Positions 16,807-25,484 of a DNA stretch of 64,000 nucleotides are shown here, piece by piece. Below the pieces are notes generated by a model, which did no database searches, was not told the DNA's origin, and saw only the letters and a program-made list of their open reading frames with translations. A program made the position numbers and the translations under genes. How positions within the stretch are numbered: the stretch's first letter is position 1; each line of letters opens with the position of its first letter. This stretch comes from an uncultured Formosa sp. (GTDB lineage: Bacteria; Bacteroidota; Bacteroidia; Flavobacteriales; Flavobacteriaceae), in assembly GCF_947500765.1 (NCBI RefSeq), contig NZ_CANMTH010000006.1, positions 1-64,000 on the forward strand. Direction: 5' to 3'.

Positions 16807-17751
16807 ATGAAAAACATAATCTCAGCATTTTTAATATTAAATTCATTGTTTATTTACGGTCAAGAGTTTAAAATTATCACAGATACAATTAATATTCCTG
16901 ATAATGGACGTTTGGTTGATGTTGCATTTTTCAAAAATGAATTATATGTGATGTTTGATACAAAACGCAGGAATACTAATGGTAGATTTAAATCTATGAA
17001 AGTATTTGACTTGAACGCCGAATTTGTGGAAAATGTGTTTTTACCTGAATATGCAGTATCGATGTTTTACTGTGATTTAAGAGTAAATAATAGCCAACTA
17101 TATCTAAAACAAGAACATTCGTTTTCAGGAAAAACATTTTTATTAGAAAATTATGTAGCAGATTTCAACGAAATCAATAATACACGTATAAATATATTTG
17201 AGGATGAGAATTATATAATTTATCCAAATTGTAATGGCGAATGGGGAGCTTCAACAATATTTAAAAATAAAAAAACGAATTTAGCTTATGAATTTGCTTC
17301 AACTTGTAATTATAATATTATTGGAACTGATAGAGGATATTTAATAACAATCGGAAACGAAATAAAAATAATTGAAAACCCTGAAAAACTTTACAAATCA
17401 GATTTTAAATTTGATATAAGTTATTCAGAGAAAGAAAATCAAGGAGTAAAAACTTTATTTACATCTGATTTTAAAATTTATACAACTACAGAAGTTAATG
17501 GTAATCTTTATGTTTTATATGGCAATGAGACAAATTCCTATTTTGGTAAATTAAAAACCGATAGAATTGAAAAATTAATTGAATTTGATAAACCATACAA
17601 ATTTTCTGATTGGTTTAAAGATGATAAAGGAAATCAAATCTTGAAAATGTATTCTTATGATAGTATAGATTATGGATTAATGGAAGGCTATAAAAATTTA
17701 GGATTTATATTAATAAATGGACAAAACTTAAGAATGTATCACAGAAAATAA
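16807..17751 (+). CDS. hypothetical secreted protein
   Basis: The 314-residue protein begins at the ATG at 16,807, which opens a clean signal peptide (MKNIISAFLILNSLFIYGQE). The frame is open further upstream but that part resembles a remnant (see 16,112-16,806). The mature protein is beta-rich with recurring YxxxD/N-type strands, suggestive of a propeller-like periplasmic or surface domain. No specific family was recognised. Its stop codon is about three bases from repeat H, so it is the first unit of the second repeat-separated array. Confidence 0.72.
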   Translation: MKNIISAFLILNSLFIYGQEFKIITDTINIPDNGRLVDVAFFKNELYVMFDTKRRNTNGRFKSMKVFDLNAEFVENVFLPEYAVSMFYCDLRVNNSQLYLKQEHSFSGKTFLLENYVADFNEINNTRINIFEDENYIIYPNCNGEWGASTIFKNKKTNLAYEFASTCNYNIIGTDRGYLITIGNEIKIIENPEKLYKSDFKFDISYSEKENQGVKTLFTSDFKIYTTTEVNGNLYVLYGNETNSYFGKLKTDRIEKLIEFDKPYKFSDWFKDDKGNQILKMYSYDSIDYGLMEGYKNLGFILINGQNLRMYHRK

Positions 17752-17753
17752 AC

Positions 17754-17888
17754 TGTTGCCAACACCGTATATAATTTATTGCTAGTTCTAGCCTGCTTAC
17801 GAAAACCCTCGCGGATTTTCTATTCGGTTTTTATTTGCTAAATTACGTTCTTAACCACGCAACAAACCATATACAAACACGTTAGCAG
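17754..17888 (+). repeat. attC-like inverted repeat, copy H
   Basis: This is the same family as copy F but on the plus strand. Left end: TGCCAACACCGTATATAA then TTATTGCTAG. Right end: CCACGCAACAAACCATATAC, AAACACGTTAGCA. The apex is an imperfect hairpin at 17,801-17,820 (GAAAACCC, TCGC, GGATTTTC). After the right end the leader GCAATTTGAAAAAACAAGA matches the leader upstream of the OLD gene. Confidence 0.72.
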
Positions 17889-17911
17889 CAATTTGAAAAA
17901 ACAAGAAGAAA

Positions 17912-19666
17912 ATGAGTATCACACCTAGAGGAATGAGTTTACAAGAAGCCTATCGAAATTATTCGGAAGGTAAATTTTTAGTAAACAGAAAGTATCAAAG
18001 AAAACTTGTTTGGACAGTTGATGAAAAAGAATATCTAATTGACAGTATTATTAATGACCTACCTATTCCACTAATTTTATTAGCCCAAACAGATGACGGA
18101 AAATTAGAAATTATAGATGGACTACAAAGATTAAACGCAATAATTTCATTTATCGAAAATCGATTTCCTATAAACGGAAAATATTTTGACACAAAACAAT
18201 CTTCAAGGGCAAAACAATCTTCTGAAGAAGGCTTATTTACTGCCATAACAGATGAGAAAGATTTACTTGACCCAAAAATTTGTGCTAATTTCTTAGATTA
18301 CCAACTAGCTATTACAATATATCCAACTGATAATGAATCGGAAATTACAGACATTTTTGGTAGGATTAATTCAGGTGGTAAACAGCTAAGTCCCCAAGAA
18401 AAAAGGCAAGCAGGTATGCTTGATGTATTAGCGGATACTGTAAGAAAAGTATCTTCTGAAATAAGAGGAGATTCTTCAAAAGATATTTTAAATCTAGCAG
18501 AAATGCCAGAGATTAGTATTGATTCAAATCGCGAAAAAATTGGTTATGGTCTTATCGCAGAAGAAATTTTTTGGTGTAAAAACGGAGTGATCTGGAAAAA
18601 ACAATTAAGAGATAGTGAGGATGAAGAAATGATTTTGGATTTAATTGCTACCATTGTTAAAGATGAACCTCTTGCTAAAAGTAGGGATTTATTTAATAAA
18701 ATCTACACAAGTAAATCGGATGTAAATATTGAATTCAATACATTATTGACAAAGTATGGAGTTGATAGGTTAATGCACGAAATTAAAGTAACATTTTCAA
18801 TCATTGAAGATGTTTTTGAAGAGCAAGGAACAACCATTATAAATACTGTTAACGCTAAATCACGAAACCCAGTAAAAGAATCATTTTTCTCAATTTTTAT
18901 GGCATTTTTTCATCTTATTGTTAAGGAAGAAAAATCACCTGCTGACAATGCACAAATTGTTTTAGCATTAAAAGATTTACAGAAGAAAATGACATCAACT
19001 GCTAACTATTCTGTTACAGCAGATAGAGAACAAAACATAAATCTTACAACTGGTTTAATTCAAAAACATTTCGTTAAAAAAGACCCACCTGTTTTGAGAC
19101 ACGGTTCAGGTCTTGCGTTAGATTTTGAAAATTCAATTAGACGTGCAAAAATTGAATCAAACCGATATGAATGTAAACAAGGTTTCTTTGATTTATCAGA
19201 CAAAAGAAAACTAAATGAAAAATTATACGATGAGATAATTGAGACAATCTGTGGTATTGCTAATGTTGGGCCAGATGAAGATGGATTTTTATTTATTGGT
19301 GTTGCTGACAAAGAAGCTGATGCAGAGAGAGTGAAAACATTAGATAAAATTGAATTCAAAACAATCAACAAAAGATACATTGTCGGAATTGACAGAGAAC
19401 TGAAATTATTGAAAGGAAACCTTGACAATTATATTAATAAATTAATGGGAAAAATATCAAAATCAGATTTAACTGAACCATTAAAAAGTCAAGTTTTAAG
19501 TCAACTTGATGTTATTGATTATAAAGGTATGACTATAATTAGATTAAGAATTCCAAAACAAAAGGAACTCTCATTTATAGGAAAATCAAGTTTTATCAGA
19601 GAGAACTCTAAAACTATAGAATTAGATGGACCTAAGCTAATTTCAATAAGTAAGTTATTTGATTAG
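17912..19666 (+). CDS. DUF262 (GmrS/ParB-like) and AlbA_2 (Schlafen-like) fusion, putative defence protein
   Basis: The 584-residue protein joins two domains. The N-terminal DUF262 domain, related to GmrSD restriction enzymes, shows KYQRKLVW (residues 27-34), IIDGLQR (67-73) and FGRINSGG (near 150). The C-terminal part (about 380-560) looks like an AlbA_2/Schlafen AAA_4 domain: YECKQGFFDLS, ETICGIANVGPDEDGFLFIG, then a beta strand TIIRLRIP and SFIREN. DUF262 proteins are NTP-dependent DNA-modification or restriction factors. AlbA_2 domains occur in putative nucleases and regulators. The gene sits alone between repeats H and I. The C-terminal DUF1524 nuclease of GmrD is absent. Confidence 0.82.
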   Translation: MSITPRGMSLQEAYRNYSEGKFLVNRKYQRKLVWTVDEKEYLIDSIINDLPIPLILLAQTDDGKLEIIDGLQRLNAIISFIENRFPINGKYFDTKQSSRAKQSSEEGLFTAITDEKDLLDPKICANFLDYQLAITIYPTDNESEITDIFGRINSGGKQLSPQEKRQAGMLDVLADTVRKVSSEIRGDSSKDILNLAEMPEISIDSNREKIGYGLIAEEIFWCKNGVIWKKQLRDSEDEEMILDLIATIVKDEPLAKSRDLFNKIYTSKSDVNIEFNTLLTKYGVDRLMHEIKVTFSIIEDVFEEQGTTIINTVNAKSRNPVKESFFSIFMAFFHLIVKEEKSPADNAQIVLALKDLQKKMTSTANYSVTADREQNINLTTGLIQKHFVKKDPPVLRHGSGLALDFENSIRRAKIESNRYECKQGFFDLSDKRKLNEKLYDEIIETICGIANVGPDEDGFLFIGVADKEADAERVKTLDKIEFKTINKRYIVGIDRELKLLKGNLDNYINKLMGKISKSDLTEPLKSQVLSQLDVIDYKGMTIIRLRIPKQKELSFIGKSSFIRENSKTIELDGPKLISISKLFD

Positions 19667-19675
19667 AAAAACTGT

Positions 19676-19858
19676 TGCCAACAATGTATAAAAAACATAG
19701 GGCGTTTGTGCTAAATTCAAAGTCTGTGCGTATTTACAAAGTCCGCTAAATATAAAACTTGGCATTTTAAGAAAAAAAGATAAAAGCAAAATATTTATAT
19801 TTAGCTAAGTAATAAACCGAAACGAAAGTGCCTATCACCTGCCCTACGTTTCTTATAC
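19676..19858 (+). repeat. attC-like inverted repeat, copy I (divergent subtype)
   Basis: It starts TGCCAACAATGTATAA close to the stop codon of the DUF262 gene. Its 18-nt left arm at 19,686-19,703 pairs with 19,841-19,858 at 16 of 18 positions (outer GTATAA, inner ATAGGGC and GCCCTAC). The interior of about 135 bases contains TTTGTGCTAAATTC and TTAGCTAAGTAATAAACC. The overall plan matches the other copies but it is longer and different in sequence. Confidence 0.55.
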
Positions 19859-19898
19859 TGAATATTGGTATAATTAATAACATTTTCAATATTATAAC

Positions 19899-20525
19899 AT
19901 GAGTAATATTACCTTAAAATTATTATTGTGTACTATTTTAATTATCAGTTCTGCATTTAAATCCTATACTCAGGAAGATTTAAACTCTATAAATAAGATT
20001 AAGTATACTATCTTAGATTCAGATTCTAAGAGTTTTAGACCATTTTTTGGGACTGACTCACGTGTGATCACGTTTAAACTAATTGAATTAAAAGATCTTA
20101 AAACAGATTCAACTATATATGGTGTTGAAGTAGATATAAATACCAATGAAATTATACAAGCTGGCAAATCAATCGCATTTGGAAATGTTAGTGGTTTGTG
20201 GGGAGTATCTAAAAGTATTACTTATAGTAACATTGAAAAAAGTGGATATATTTTTCTAGATAAAAATGATATGAGTAATATTTTAAATTTCCTTAATGAG
20301 ATTATTACGTATTCATATCAACCACAAGAGAAATTCACTATTTACAAAATTTCAGTTAGAGACAAATTTCAAATTGGGATGTTATATGACCCAGAAACTA
20401 ACAATAGTAATAAATGGGAGTTTGTTTTCGAAGCAAATGACGCTGTATATAAAATGAAATATGAGAAAGGACTTTCCTTGTTATTAAGTTTATCAAACTT
20501 TAATAAGTTTTTAAATGAAAATTAA
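19899..20525 (+). CDS. hypothetical secreted protein
   Basis: This 208-residue protein has a signal peptide (LKLLLCTILIISSAFKSYTQ). The mature part contains FKLIELKDLKTDSTIYGVEV and IFLDKNDMSNILNFLNEI, a pattern seen in small secreted Bacteroidota proteins of unknown function. It follows repeat I, and a weak left-arm-like sequence (GACAACACCGG at 20,545-20,555) lies after its stop, so it is probably the last unit of the plus-strand array. Confidence 0.72.
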   Translation: MSNITLKLLLCTILIISSAFKSYTQEDLNSINKIKYTILDSDSKSFRPFFGTDSRVITFKLIELKDLKTDSTIYGVEVDINTNEIIQAGKSIAFGNVSGLWGVSKSITYSNIEKSGYIFLDKNDMSNILNFLNEIITYSYQPQEKFTIYKISVRDKFQIGMLYDPETNNSNKWEFVFEANDAVYKMKYEKGLSLLLSLSNFNKFLNEN

Positions 20526-20560
20526 AAACACTTACATTAAAAGTGACAACACCGGCTAAG

Positions 20561-20600
20561 CTTAATGTGGGTAATGTGCTTTCTCAAAGTTTTGTTTATA
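20561..20600 (+). repeat. direct repeat flanking gene debris, copy 1
   Basis: It shares CTTAATGTGGGT and, after a short spacer, TTTCTCAAAGTTTT with 21,183-21,222. The spacers differ in length by two bases. Confidence 0.55.
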
Positions 20601-20660
20601 TTTATTAAAACTGCACATAAATAATGAATTTGGAGTTTTTGATTGCCTAATCCCAAAGCT

Positions 20661-20862
20661 TTTTCTTTAAATGGAAAGATAGAAGGTTCTAATACTGAAT
20701 ATGTAATTTTAAGTTACCGTGACAGTTCCAACGTTTACGTTTCCGATACATTGCCACCCCATTCCAACATACATTTTAATTGATAAAAAAGGCATTATAG
20801 TTGTTCGTTATCGGGCTTCTGATGAGGAGAATAAAAGCTTAGATGATTTAGAAAAAAACTAA
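20661..20862 (+). pseudogene. remnant of a DUF4369/thioredoxin-fold protein
   Basis: One frame from 20,661 encodes FSLNGKIEGSNTEYVILSYR, like the DUF4369 N-terminal domain of Bacteroidota thiol-disulfide oxidoreductases. After about 20,755 a different frame encodes IPTYILIDKKGIIVVRYR and ends ENKSLDDLEKN then TAA. This is like the cis-Pro strand and C-terminus of a TlpA/ResA thioredoxin. The catalytic CxxC region between them is missing, so an internal deletion with a frame change has destroyed the gene. Confidence 0.6.
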
Positions 20863-21182
20863 ATACATTGTTAACTTCGAACTAATTAACAAATCGGAAC
20901 TAATATCGTTTTCAAACAATCGTAAAAAATTATAACTCATTTGATTGGACAACTTTTATTGAATTGAAAACTTCACTGAATAAAAAATAACTATTAGCAC
21001 CTCTACGCATATAATTAATTACCTTAAACACTGGTCTCTAAAATCCTTATGGATTTTATATTTGACTTATATTTATCACTTTAAGTCCTCAAAAATATTA
21101 CTAAAACACTTATATATTGCCATTACCTATAAAAATATATTACTTCTATTACTATTAAATACCAGCACTAATAACAATGAAA

Positions 21183-21222
21183 CTTAATGTGGGTTTTTAT
21201 TCTTTTCTCAAAGTTTTATATA
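21183..21222 (+). repeat. direct repeat flanking gene debris, copy 2
   Basis: Partner of 20,561-20,600, in the same orientation 620 bases away. The pair brackets the thioredoxin-like remnant. Confidence 0.55.
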
Positions 21223-21618
21223 CATTTTCGAGGTCACCAAATACTTTACGACAAAGCTTTTGATATAGAAAAGTAAAAAAACTCTTTTTTTACTCCAGTA
21301 TGGCTATGAGTCTCTGTATATAACAGGATTTCTAGGTAGAATAGCCAATAGTGTGTTTCGTTTGCCTGGAGTAGCTGTGATAAAGAGCATACGTTCCAAA
21401 TCATAGTTGCATAATTTTGAACACCTCTTTTTTAAAATAACAAAGTAATTTGTCTTTACAACCAACCTTCTTACATAACATATTTTCCTAGATATAACAC
21501 TCATAAAATATGTTACTACACTAGCTAGTTTAATATAATCCCTTGTTTTAAGATAGTATTGGCAATGTTAGAGGATTAAAGCCTTATACTATGATAGAAC
21601 ATTAAAAACATCATAATC

Positions 21619-21762
21619 ATGGGGATAATTAAAGATAGAAAGAAATTCAAAACAGTAAAAGAACAGACTAATCCCACAAATCCGACTGGCAATACCAACC
21701 AACTAAACAAAAAGGATAAGGTTAATGAACCCACCATTAAAAAACAACAAAGCAACAAATGA
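21619..21762 (+). CDS. small polar protein, 47 residues
   Basis: A short frame starts with ATG at 21,619 and ends with a TGA that overlaps the next gene's start as ATGA. That is the usual sign of translational coupling. The product (MGIIKDRKKFKTVKEQ…) is basic and rich in Asn, Thr and Lys, with no membrane segment. No family was recognised. The coupling is the main evidence that it is real. Confidence 0.5.
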   Translation: MGIIKDRKKFKTVKEQTNPTNPTGNTNQLNKKDKVNEPTIKKQQSNK

Positions 21763-22016
21763 AAAACACTATAAAAAGTAATAAAACACAGATTTCTACC
21801 AAATTCATAAGTAAAAACATTGAAGAGATTAAAAACCACAGAAAAATAGCAGCGTATTTACAACTTGCTGCAAAAAACCATTTAAAAGCAGCTATACATT
21901 TTCAGGAAGGCAATCTTAAAAAAGCAGCACAAAGTACAAAAGTTGCGCATGCTAATTTTAATCTTGCCAACAAGGCACAAAGCAAATTTATGAATTACCA
22001 TACCATAGCCGACTAA
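21759..22016 (+). CDS. small helical protein, 85 residues
   Basis: This Lys-, Ala- and Asn-rich protein has a predicted helical hairpin (IEEIKNHRKIAAYLQLAAKN and KKAAQSTKVAHANFNLANKA). It resembles short all-alpha proteins common in flavobacteria. There is no signal or membrane segment. It is the second gene in a run of five small genes and is coupled by a four-base overlap to the first. Function unknown. Confidence 0.7.
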   Translation: MKNTIKSNKTQISTKFISKNIEEIKNHRKIAAYLQLAAKNHLKAAIHFQEGNLKKAAQSTKVAHANFNLANKAQSKFMNYHTIAD

Positions 22017-22069
22017 TTCAGTAGATTATAAGTTAAAAGCAATTTTATTAAGACCTTAAATTATAAAAA

Positions 22070-22273
22070 ATGGAATCTCAAGATGAACTCAATGAAAACA
22101 TACGATTAATAACAATAAAGATTCAAAAGGAGAATCCAGAACTAATCAAGTACATTAATGAAATACCAAGAGGCATCCCCCTTAAAAAGGAAGAAAAATT
22201 AAATAAAGAAGCTTTAAAAGATTATCTAGATTCCCTAAATAATATATTAAAAACGTATGCTAAAGAGCATTAA
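22070..22273 (+). CDS. small acidic helical protein, 67 residues
   Basis: The product is highly charged (NENIRLITIKIQKENPELIK, KKEEKLNKEALKDYLDSL), probably all-alpha and cytosolic. It lies 53 bases after the preceding small gene and 12 bases before the next, so it is likely part of one transcript. No family recognised. Confidence 0.68.
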   Translation: MESQDELNENIRLITIKIQKENPELIKYINEIPRGIPLKKEEKLNKEALKDYLDSLNNILKTYAKEH

Positions 22274-22285
22274 AAAACTTTAAAT

Positions 22286-22528
22286 ATGACAATCCAAATA
22301 ATTATTAACAAAACGATTAATCGCGTAAAAAACAGTTCTGATGTGTTTAATTATCAAACATTTAAAATCTTACAACGTTTAGAGACTTATATTACTAGAA
22401 TAAAAAATGAACGTATACCTATAGGTGCAAAAAAAGATAATTTTTATGATGCCTCGGATATGAAAGCATGTAGAATTGAAGGCATGACACCTATTGCTAT
22501 CCCTATTCGAGCAAATAAAACGCTATAA
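22286..22528 (+). CDS. small hypothetical protein, 80 residues
   Basis: This short protein contains TFKILQRLETYITRIKNERI and a C-terminal part with DASDMKACRIEGMTPIAIP. There is no membrane segment. Its position 12 bases after the preceding gene supports expression. Function is not known. Confidence 0.66.
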   Translation: MTIQIIINKTINRVKNSSDVFNYQTFKILQRLETYITRIKNERIPIGAKKDNFYDASDMKACRIEGMTPIAIPIRANKTL

Positions 22529-22615
22529 ATACGCTGCAATAAGTGCTTTTAACACAATAAAAACCTTTGAAGCAAGTAGGCTTCGGAACCTTAAAAAGAA
22601 TTAAAACTCAACAAT

Positions 22616-23011
22616 ATGAAAACAAATAACAATCTTGGTATCTGGATGGATCATTCAACAGCTAATTTGATTGATACAAATTCAAATAACGAATGTCGCA
22701 ATATTGATTCAAAATTTACTTCAGAAACCAAGGAAGAAGCCTTATATAGGAGTGAAAGTCTTATGCACAACAAAAGACAACAAATGCATGAAAATTTTTA
22801 TAACAAAATAGGCACTCAGATTTTAAAACATAAACATGTACTATTATTTGGTCCTACAAATGCCAAGGTAGAATTACATAATTCTTTAAACAAAGATTTA
22901 CATTTTAAAGATATTAGAATTGATATTGAGTCTGCAGACAAAATGACTCAAAATGAAAAGGAGGCCTTTGTTCGAAATCATTTTGAGAAAAACAGAAAAG
23001 GATCTAATTAA
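22616..23011 (+). CDS. flavobacterial eRF1/host-attachment-like small protein
   Basis: The 131-residue protein starts NNLGIWMDHSTANLID and contains KHVLLFGPTNAKVELHNSL and IESADKMTQNEKEAFVRNHF. This pattern recurs in a protein common in Flavobacteriaceae. The fold resembles the BaeRF/host-attachment group of eRF1 domain-1-like proteins, but this is inference. It is the last gene of the small-gene run. The cytosolic role is unknown, and such clusters often accompany general stress genes. Confidence 0.68.
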   Translation: MKTNNNLGIWMDHSTANLIDTNSNNECRNIDSKFTSETKEEALYRSESLMHNKRQQMHENFYNKIGTQILKHKHVLLFGPTNAKVELHNSLNKDLHFKDIRIDIESADKMTQNEKEAFVRNHFEKNRKGSN

Positions 23012-23480
23012 CATTAAAAGTTTATTTATAGCTAAAAGTTTCTGATTTACTAGTATTATAAGTTAATCTTAAACATAGCTTTAAACAGCATTTTCACAAA
23101 AACAATACAGAAAACAAAGTGTTTAAAAATTGCAGTGAATGACTAGACACAAAGTACGGTCGTTTTCTGCGCTCTTTGTTTTAAAATCATGAATAGTACA
23201 TCTACAGTAAATTTAGAGTATTTCCTTTCAGTTATGACCGATTTTTAACTGAATTACAAAGTGATAATCATCATGTTTCCAATATCTTTTTTTACACCGC
23301 TCTATAAAACAAAAAAAAGATGCCAGATGGCACCCTTTTTTATGTTGTACAACTATATTTTTAAGACTTAAATACAGTACATATATAATTTAGATTTTAT
23401 GTGTTATTTGAATTTATTTTTATCTGATAAAAATGATAAAAAAAATCCGGAGCATGGTAATTTTACACCTCTTGAAACGC
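23012..23480. other. intergenic region between convergent genes
   Basis: No gene is seen. An inverted repeat TTCAGTTA/TAACTGAA lies at about 23,227-23,254, and a bidirectional terminator-like hairpin at 23,311-23,342. Confidence 0.5.
23311..23342. terminator. bidirectional terminator-like hairpin
   Basis: The short stem TGCCA/TGGCA (23,321-23,332) is flanked by an A-tract on one side and a T-tract on the other, so it could end transcripts from either strand. The stem is only five pairs long. Confidence 0.5.
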
Positions 23481-23750
23481 TTAAACTTTAAGCTTCGGTT
23501 TCAGGAAATGATGATGCTTACTTTTCTCTTTGTATAAGGTCATAGTAGCCATTACACTCCAAATTAAATTGGCAACAAAAGACGGTAATGCATTGTAATA
23601 ATAACAGTTAATGGCTATTATAATGGCTCCAAAAAGATTTAAGTACTTAGAGTAGTTTACGTACTTATTGTTTTCTATAAGGGTTAGTCCATATGCTAGA
23701 ACTAGAAAGCCAGAACCTGACCACCCTAATACATCTATTAACAATTTCAT
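23481..23750 (-). CDS. CBU_0592-like small membrane protein
   Basis: The 89-residue inner-membrane protein has three predicted helices: LLIDVLGWSGSGFLVLAYGL, LNLFGAIIIAINCYYY and VANLIWSVMATMTLY. It ends with a His/Lys-rich cytoplasmic tail. The pattern fits the CBU_0592 family of unknown function, common in marine bacteria. It is transcribed alone, convergent with the small-gene run. Confidence 0.72.
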   Translation of the reverse strand: MKLLIDVLGWSGSGFLVLAYGLTLIENNKYVNYSKYLNLFGAIIIAINCYYYNALPSFVANLIWSVMATMTLYKEKSKHHHFLKPKLKV

Positions 23751-23870
23751 TTCACTAAATTTGATTCTATTTTTGTTGTTATATTAAAGTGCAAATGTCT
23801 TGTAAGAGACCTTATTTTAAATGATACAAAAGCATCTAAAAATGGTAATTTTACGCCATTTTTAAAAAAA

Positions 23871-24740
23871 CTATTTAAACCTATTTCTAAATTCTAAAGG
23901 TGTTACCTGTTGATGCTTTTTAAAATACTTCACAAAATTTGTAGGTTCCTCAAAACCAAGTGTGTATGCTATTTCCTTAACACTATCTGTAGTATGCGCT
24001 AACAAACGTTTTGCTTCTAAAATAATTCTTGAATCTATCATTTGTTTTGGCGTGATAGCCATTATTTTTAATGTTGCTGCATTTAAACGTTTTTCTGAGA
24101 CGCTTAACTGCATACAATATTTACTAACCGATTTTAAAACGTGAAACTGTCGGTCTAATAAATCACGAAACCGAATAACAATCTCTAGGTCCGGTCCTTT
24201 ATTTATTTTGGTAATTTGTTTGTGTTGTCGTGCGCGTTCAGAAATCAATAAAATATTCTGAAGATACCCTCTAAGAATATCTGATTGAAAGCTATCGGCA
24301 TTCGTTTTTAATTCTGTTTTTATTAGCTGAAAGAAGCTATTAAAGACCTTTGTTAACCCAGTATTTAACTCAATATTAGAAAGCGCATGTAAATCGTTAA
24401 AAAGCATACAACTTCTTAAAAACTTAGTATCGGCCTCTGTTTTACAAAAGAAGTTATCGCTAAACAAAAGGATTTCGCCATCTATAGGTGTATCACTATC
24501 GTAGCACTGCACACTATTTTTATCGACAAACAAAATTGAATTTGGTTTAATCTCTATCGGATTAAAATCGACCATATGCTTAGGACTTCCTTTTTTAAAC
24601 CATATAATTTGGTAAAATTCGGTTCTATGAGGTACTGTTAACTCATTAAAAGATTTGGCATATAAATTCCCTAGGTTTTCAACTTCAAATTCATGAAGGA
24701 TTCCTGTTTTAAACCAATACTTTTTAATATCTGAGACCAC
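23871..24740 (-). CDS. AraC-family transcriptional regulator
   Basis: The 289-residue protein has an N-terminal cupin-like sensing domain (LTVPHRTEFYQIIWFKKGSP) and a C-terminal AraC double helix-turn-helix. The second helix-turn-helix reads VKEIAYTLGFEEPTNFVKYF, followed by the conserved TPLEFRNRF. The ligand is unknown. It is divergent from the Pmp3-like gene at 24,944 with about 200 bases between them, so that operon is a possible target. Confidence 0.88.
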   Translation of the reverse strand: MVSDIKKYWFKTGILHEFEVENLGNLYAKSFNELTVPHRTEFYQIIWFKKGSPKHMVDFNPIEIKPNSILFVDKNSVQCYDSDTPIDGEILLFSDNFFCKTEADTKFLRSCMLFNDLHALSNIELNTGLTKVFNSFFQLIKTELKTNADSFQSDILRGYLQNILLISERARQHKQITKINKGPDLEIVIRFRDLLDRQFHVLKSVSKYCMQLSVSEKRLNAATLKIMAITPKQMIDSRIILEAKRLLAHTTDSVKEIAYTLGFEEPTNFVKYFKKHQQVTPLEFRNRFK

Positions 24741-24943
24741 GTATATCGGGATTATTTTGAAACCGCAAACATAGGTTTTTTTCGATTTTAAATGTTAGTT
24801 TATTTTCTAAAAACATTCAAAAAAATGAACGTGCTTTTTTAAAGCATACTCAACCTATTAAAAGCATCAATATTTAAATGATTTCAGTTAATACCCCGCA
24901 GATGTAATATGTAATTTTGAGTCTAACATAAAAAACAAAGACC

Positions 24944-25099
24944 ATGTCGTTACTCACCATTATACTTAGTATCCTTTTACCACCTGTAGCTGTATTTTTA
25001 AAACACGGTATTGGTACCACATTACTAGTAAGCATTTTACTAACCCTTTTAGGATGGTTACCTGGTGTAATACATGCCTTTTATGTAAACAGTAAATAA
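24944..25099 (+). CDS. Pmp3/YqaE (UPF0057) family peptide
   Basis: The 51-residue protein has two hydrophobic helices (LTIILSILLPPVAVFLKHG and TLLVSILLTLLGWLPGVIHA). The motif LPPVAVFL...GWLPGVIHAFYV is typical of Pmp3/YqaE peptides, which sit in the membrane and are induced by salt, cold or envelope stress. A -7 box TAATTTTG lies at 24,912-24,919. The next gene follows after eight bases, so the two probably form one stress operon. Confidence 0.82.
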   Translation: MSLLTIILSILLPPVAVFLKHGIGTTLLVSILLTLLGWLPGVIHAFYVNSK

Positions 25100-25107
25100 T
25101 ATATATT

Positions 25108-25404
25108 ATGAAAACAAACGATAAGAAAATGCCTTACAATCCAGAAATCACTGAAGCAGATAAACAAATATTAGGCGATAAATCAGGACATTTAAGACAA
25201 GATAACGGAGACGATGAGCTTTTAAAGAAGCGTGAGAACGCACCTGATTTTGCTGCCGAGAATTTAGATATTCCAGGCGCGAGTCCTGCAAGACCATTAA
25301 CAAATGGAAAACCTCCTAAAGATGAAGAGAATAAACATTATAGTTTAGGTAGTGCAGATAATGAAAACCTAGAGTTAGATATAGATAATACTAAGGATGA
25401 TTAA
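25108..25404 (+). CDS. small acidic hypothetical protein
   Basis: This 98-residue, very polar and probably disordered protein is rich in Asp, Glu, Asn and Lys. It contains MPYNPEITEADKQILGDKSG, LDIPGASPARPLTNGKPP and HYSLGSADNE. Similar proteins occur widely in Bacteroidota without known function. It is joined to the Pmp3-like gene by an eight-base gap and followed by a strong terminator, which suggests a two-gene stress operon. Confidence 0.75.
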   Translation: MKTNDKKMPYNPEITEADKQILGDKSGHLRQDNGDDELLKKRENAPDFAAENLDIPGASPARPLTNGKPPKDEENKHYSLGSADNENLELDIDNTKDD

Positions 25405-25435
25405 TAATTTTTAAGACCTCTTTGAGTATTATTTT

Positions 25436-25471
25436 AAATCCCTTAAGCATAAACATATGTTTAAGGGATTT
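25436..25471. terminator. bidirectional intrinsic terminator
   Basis: An 11-bp stem AAATCCCTTAA (25,436-25,446) pairs with TTAAGGGATTT (25,461-25,471). It lies between the convergent small acidic gene and the phospholipase gene. Confidence 0.75.
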
Positions 25472-25484
25472 ATTGTATTTAAAT

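Larger units (their letters stand above)
20526..21618. other. intergenic region with gene debris
   Basis: This 1.1-kb stretch has no intact gene. It holds a weak repeat-arm-like sequence near 20,545, a decayed thioredoxin-like gene (20,661-20,862) and a pair of 40-bp direct repeats on either side of it (20,561-20,600 and 21,183-21,222). The rest is AT-rich with many stop codons in all frames. Confidence 0.55.

Noticed and set aside
21304..21504. 66-codon minus-strand frame as a gene
   Set aside because: It has no recognisable domain and no neighbours in the same orientation, and it lies in a decayed intergenic region. Coding is not supported.
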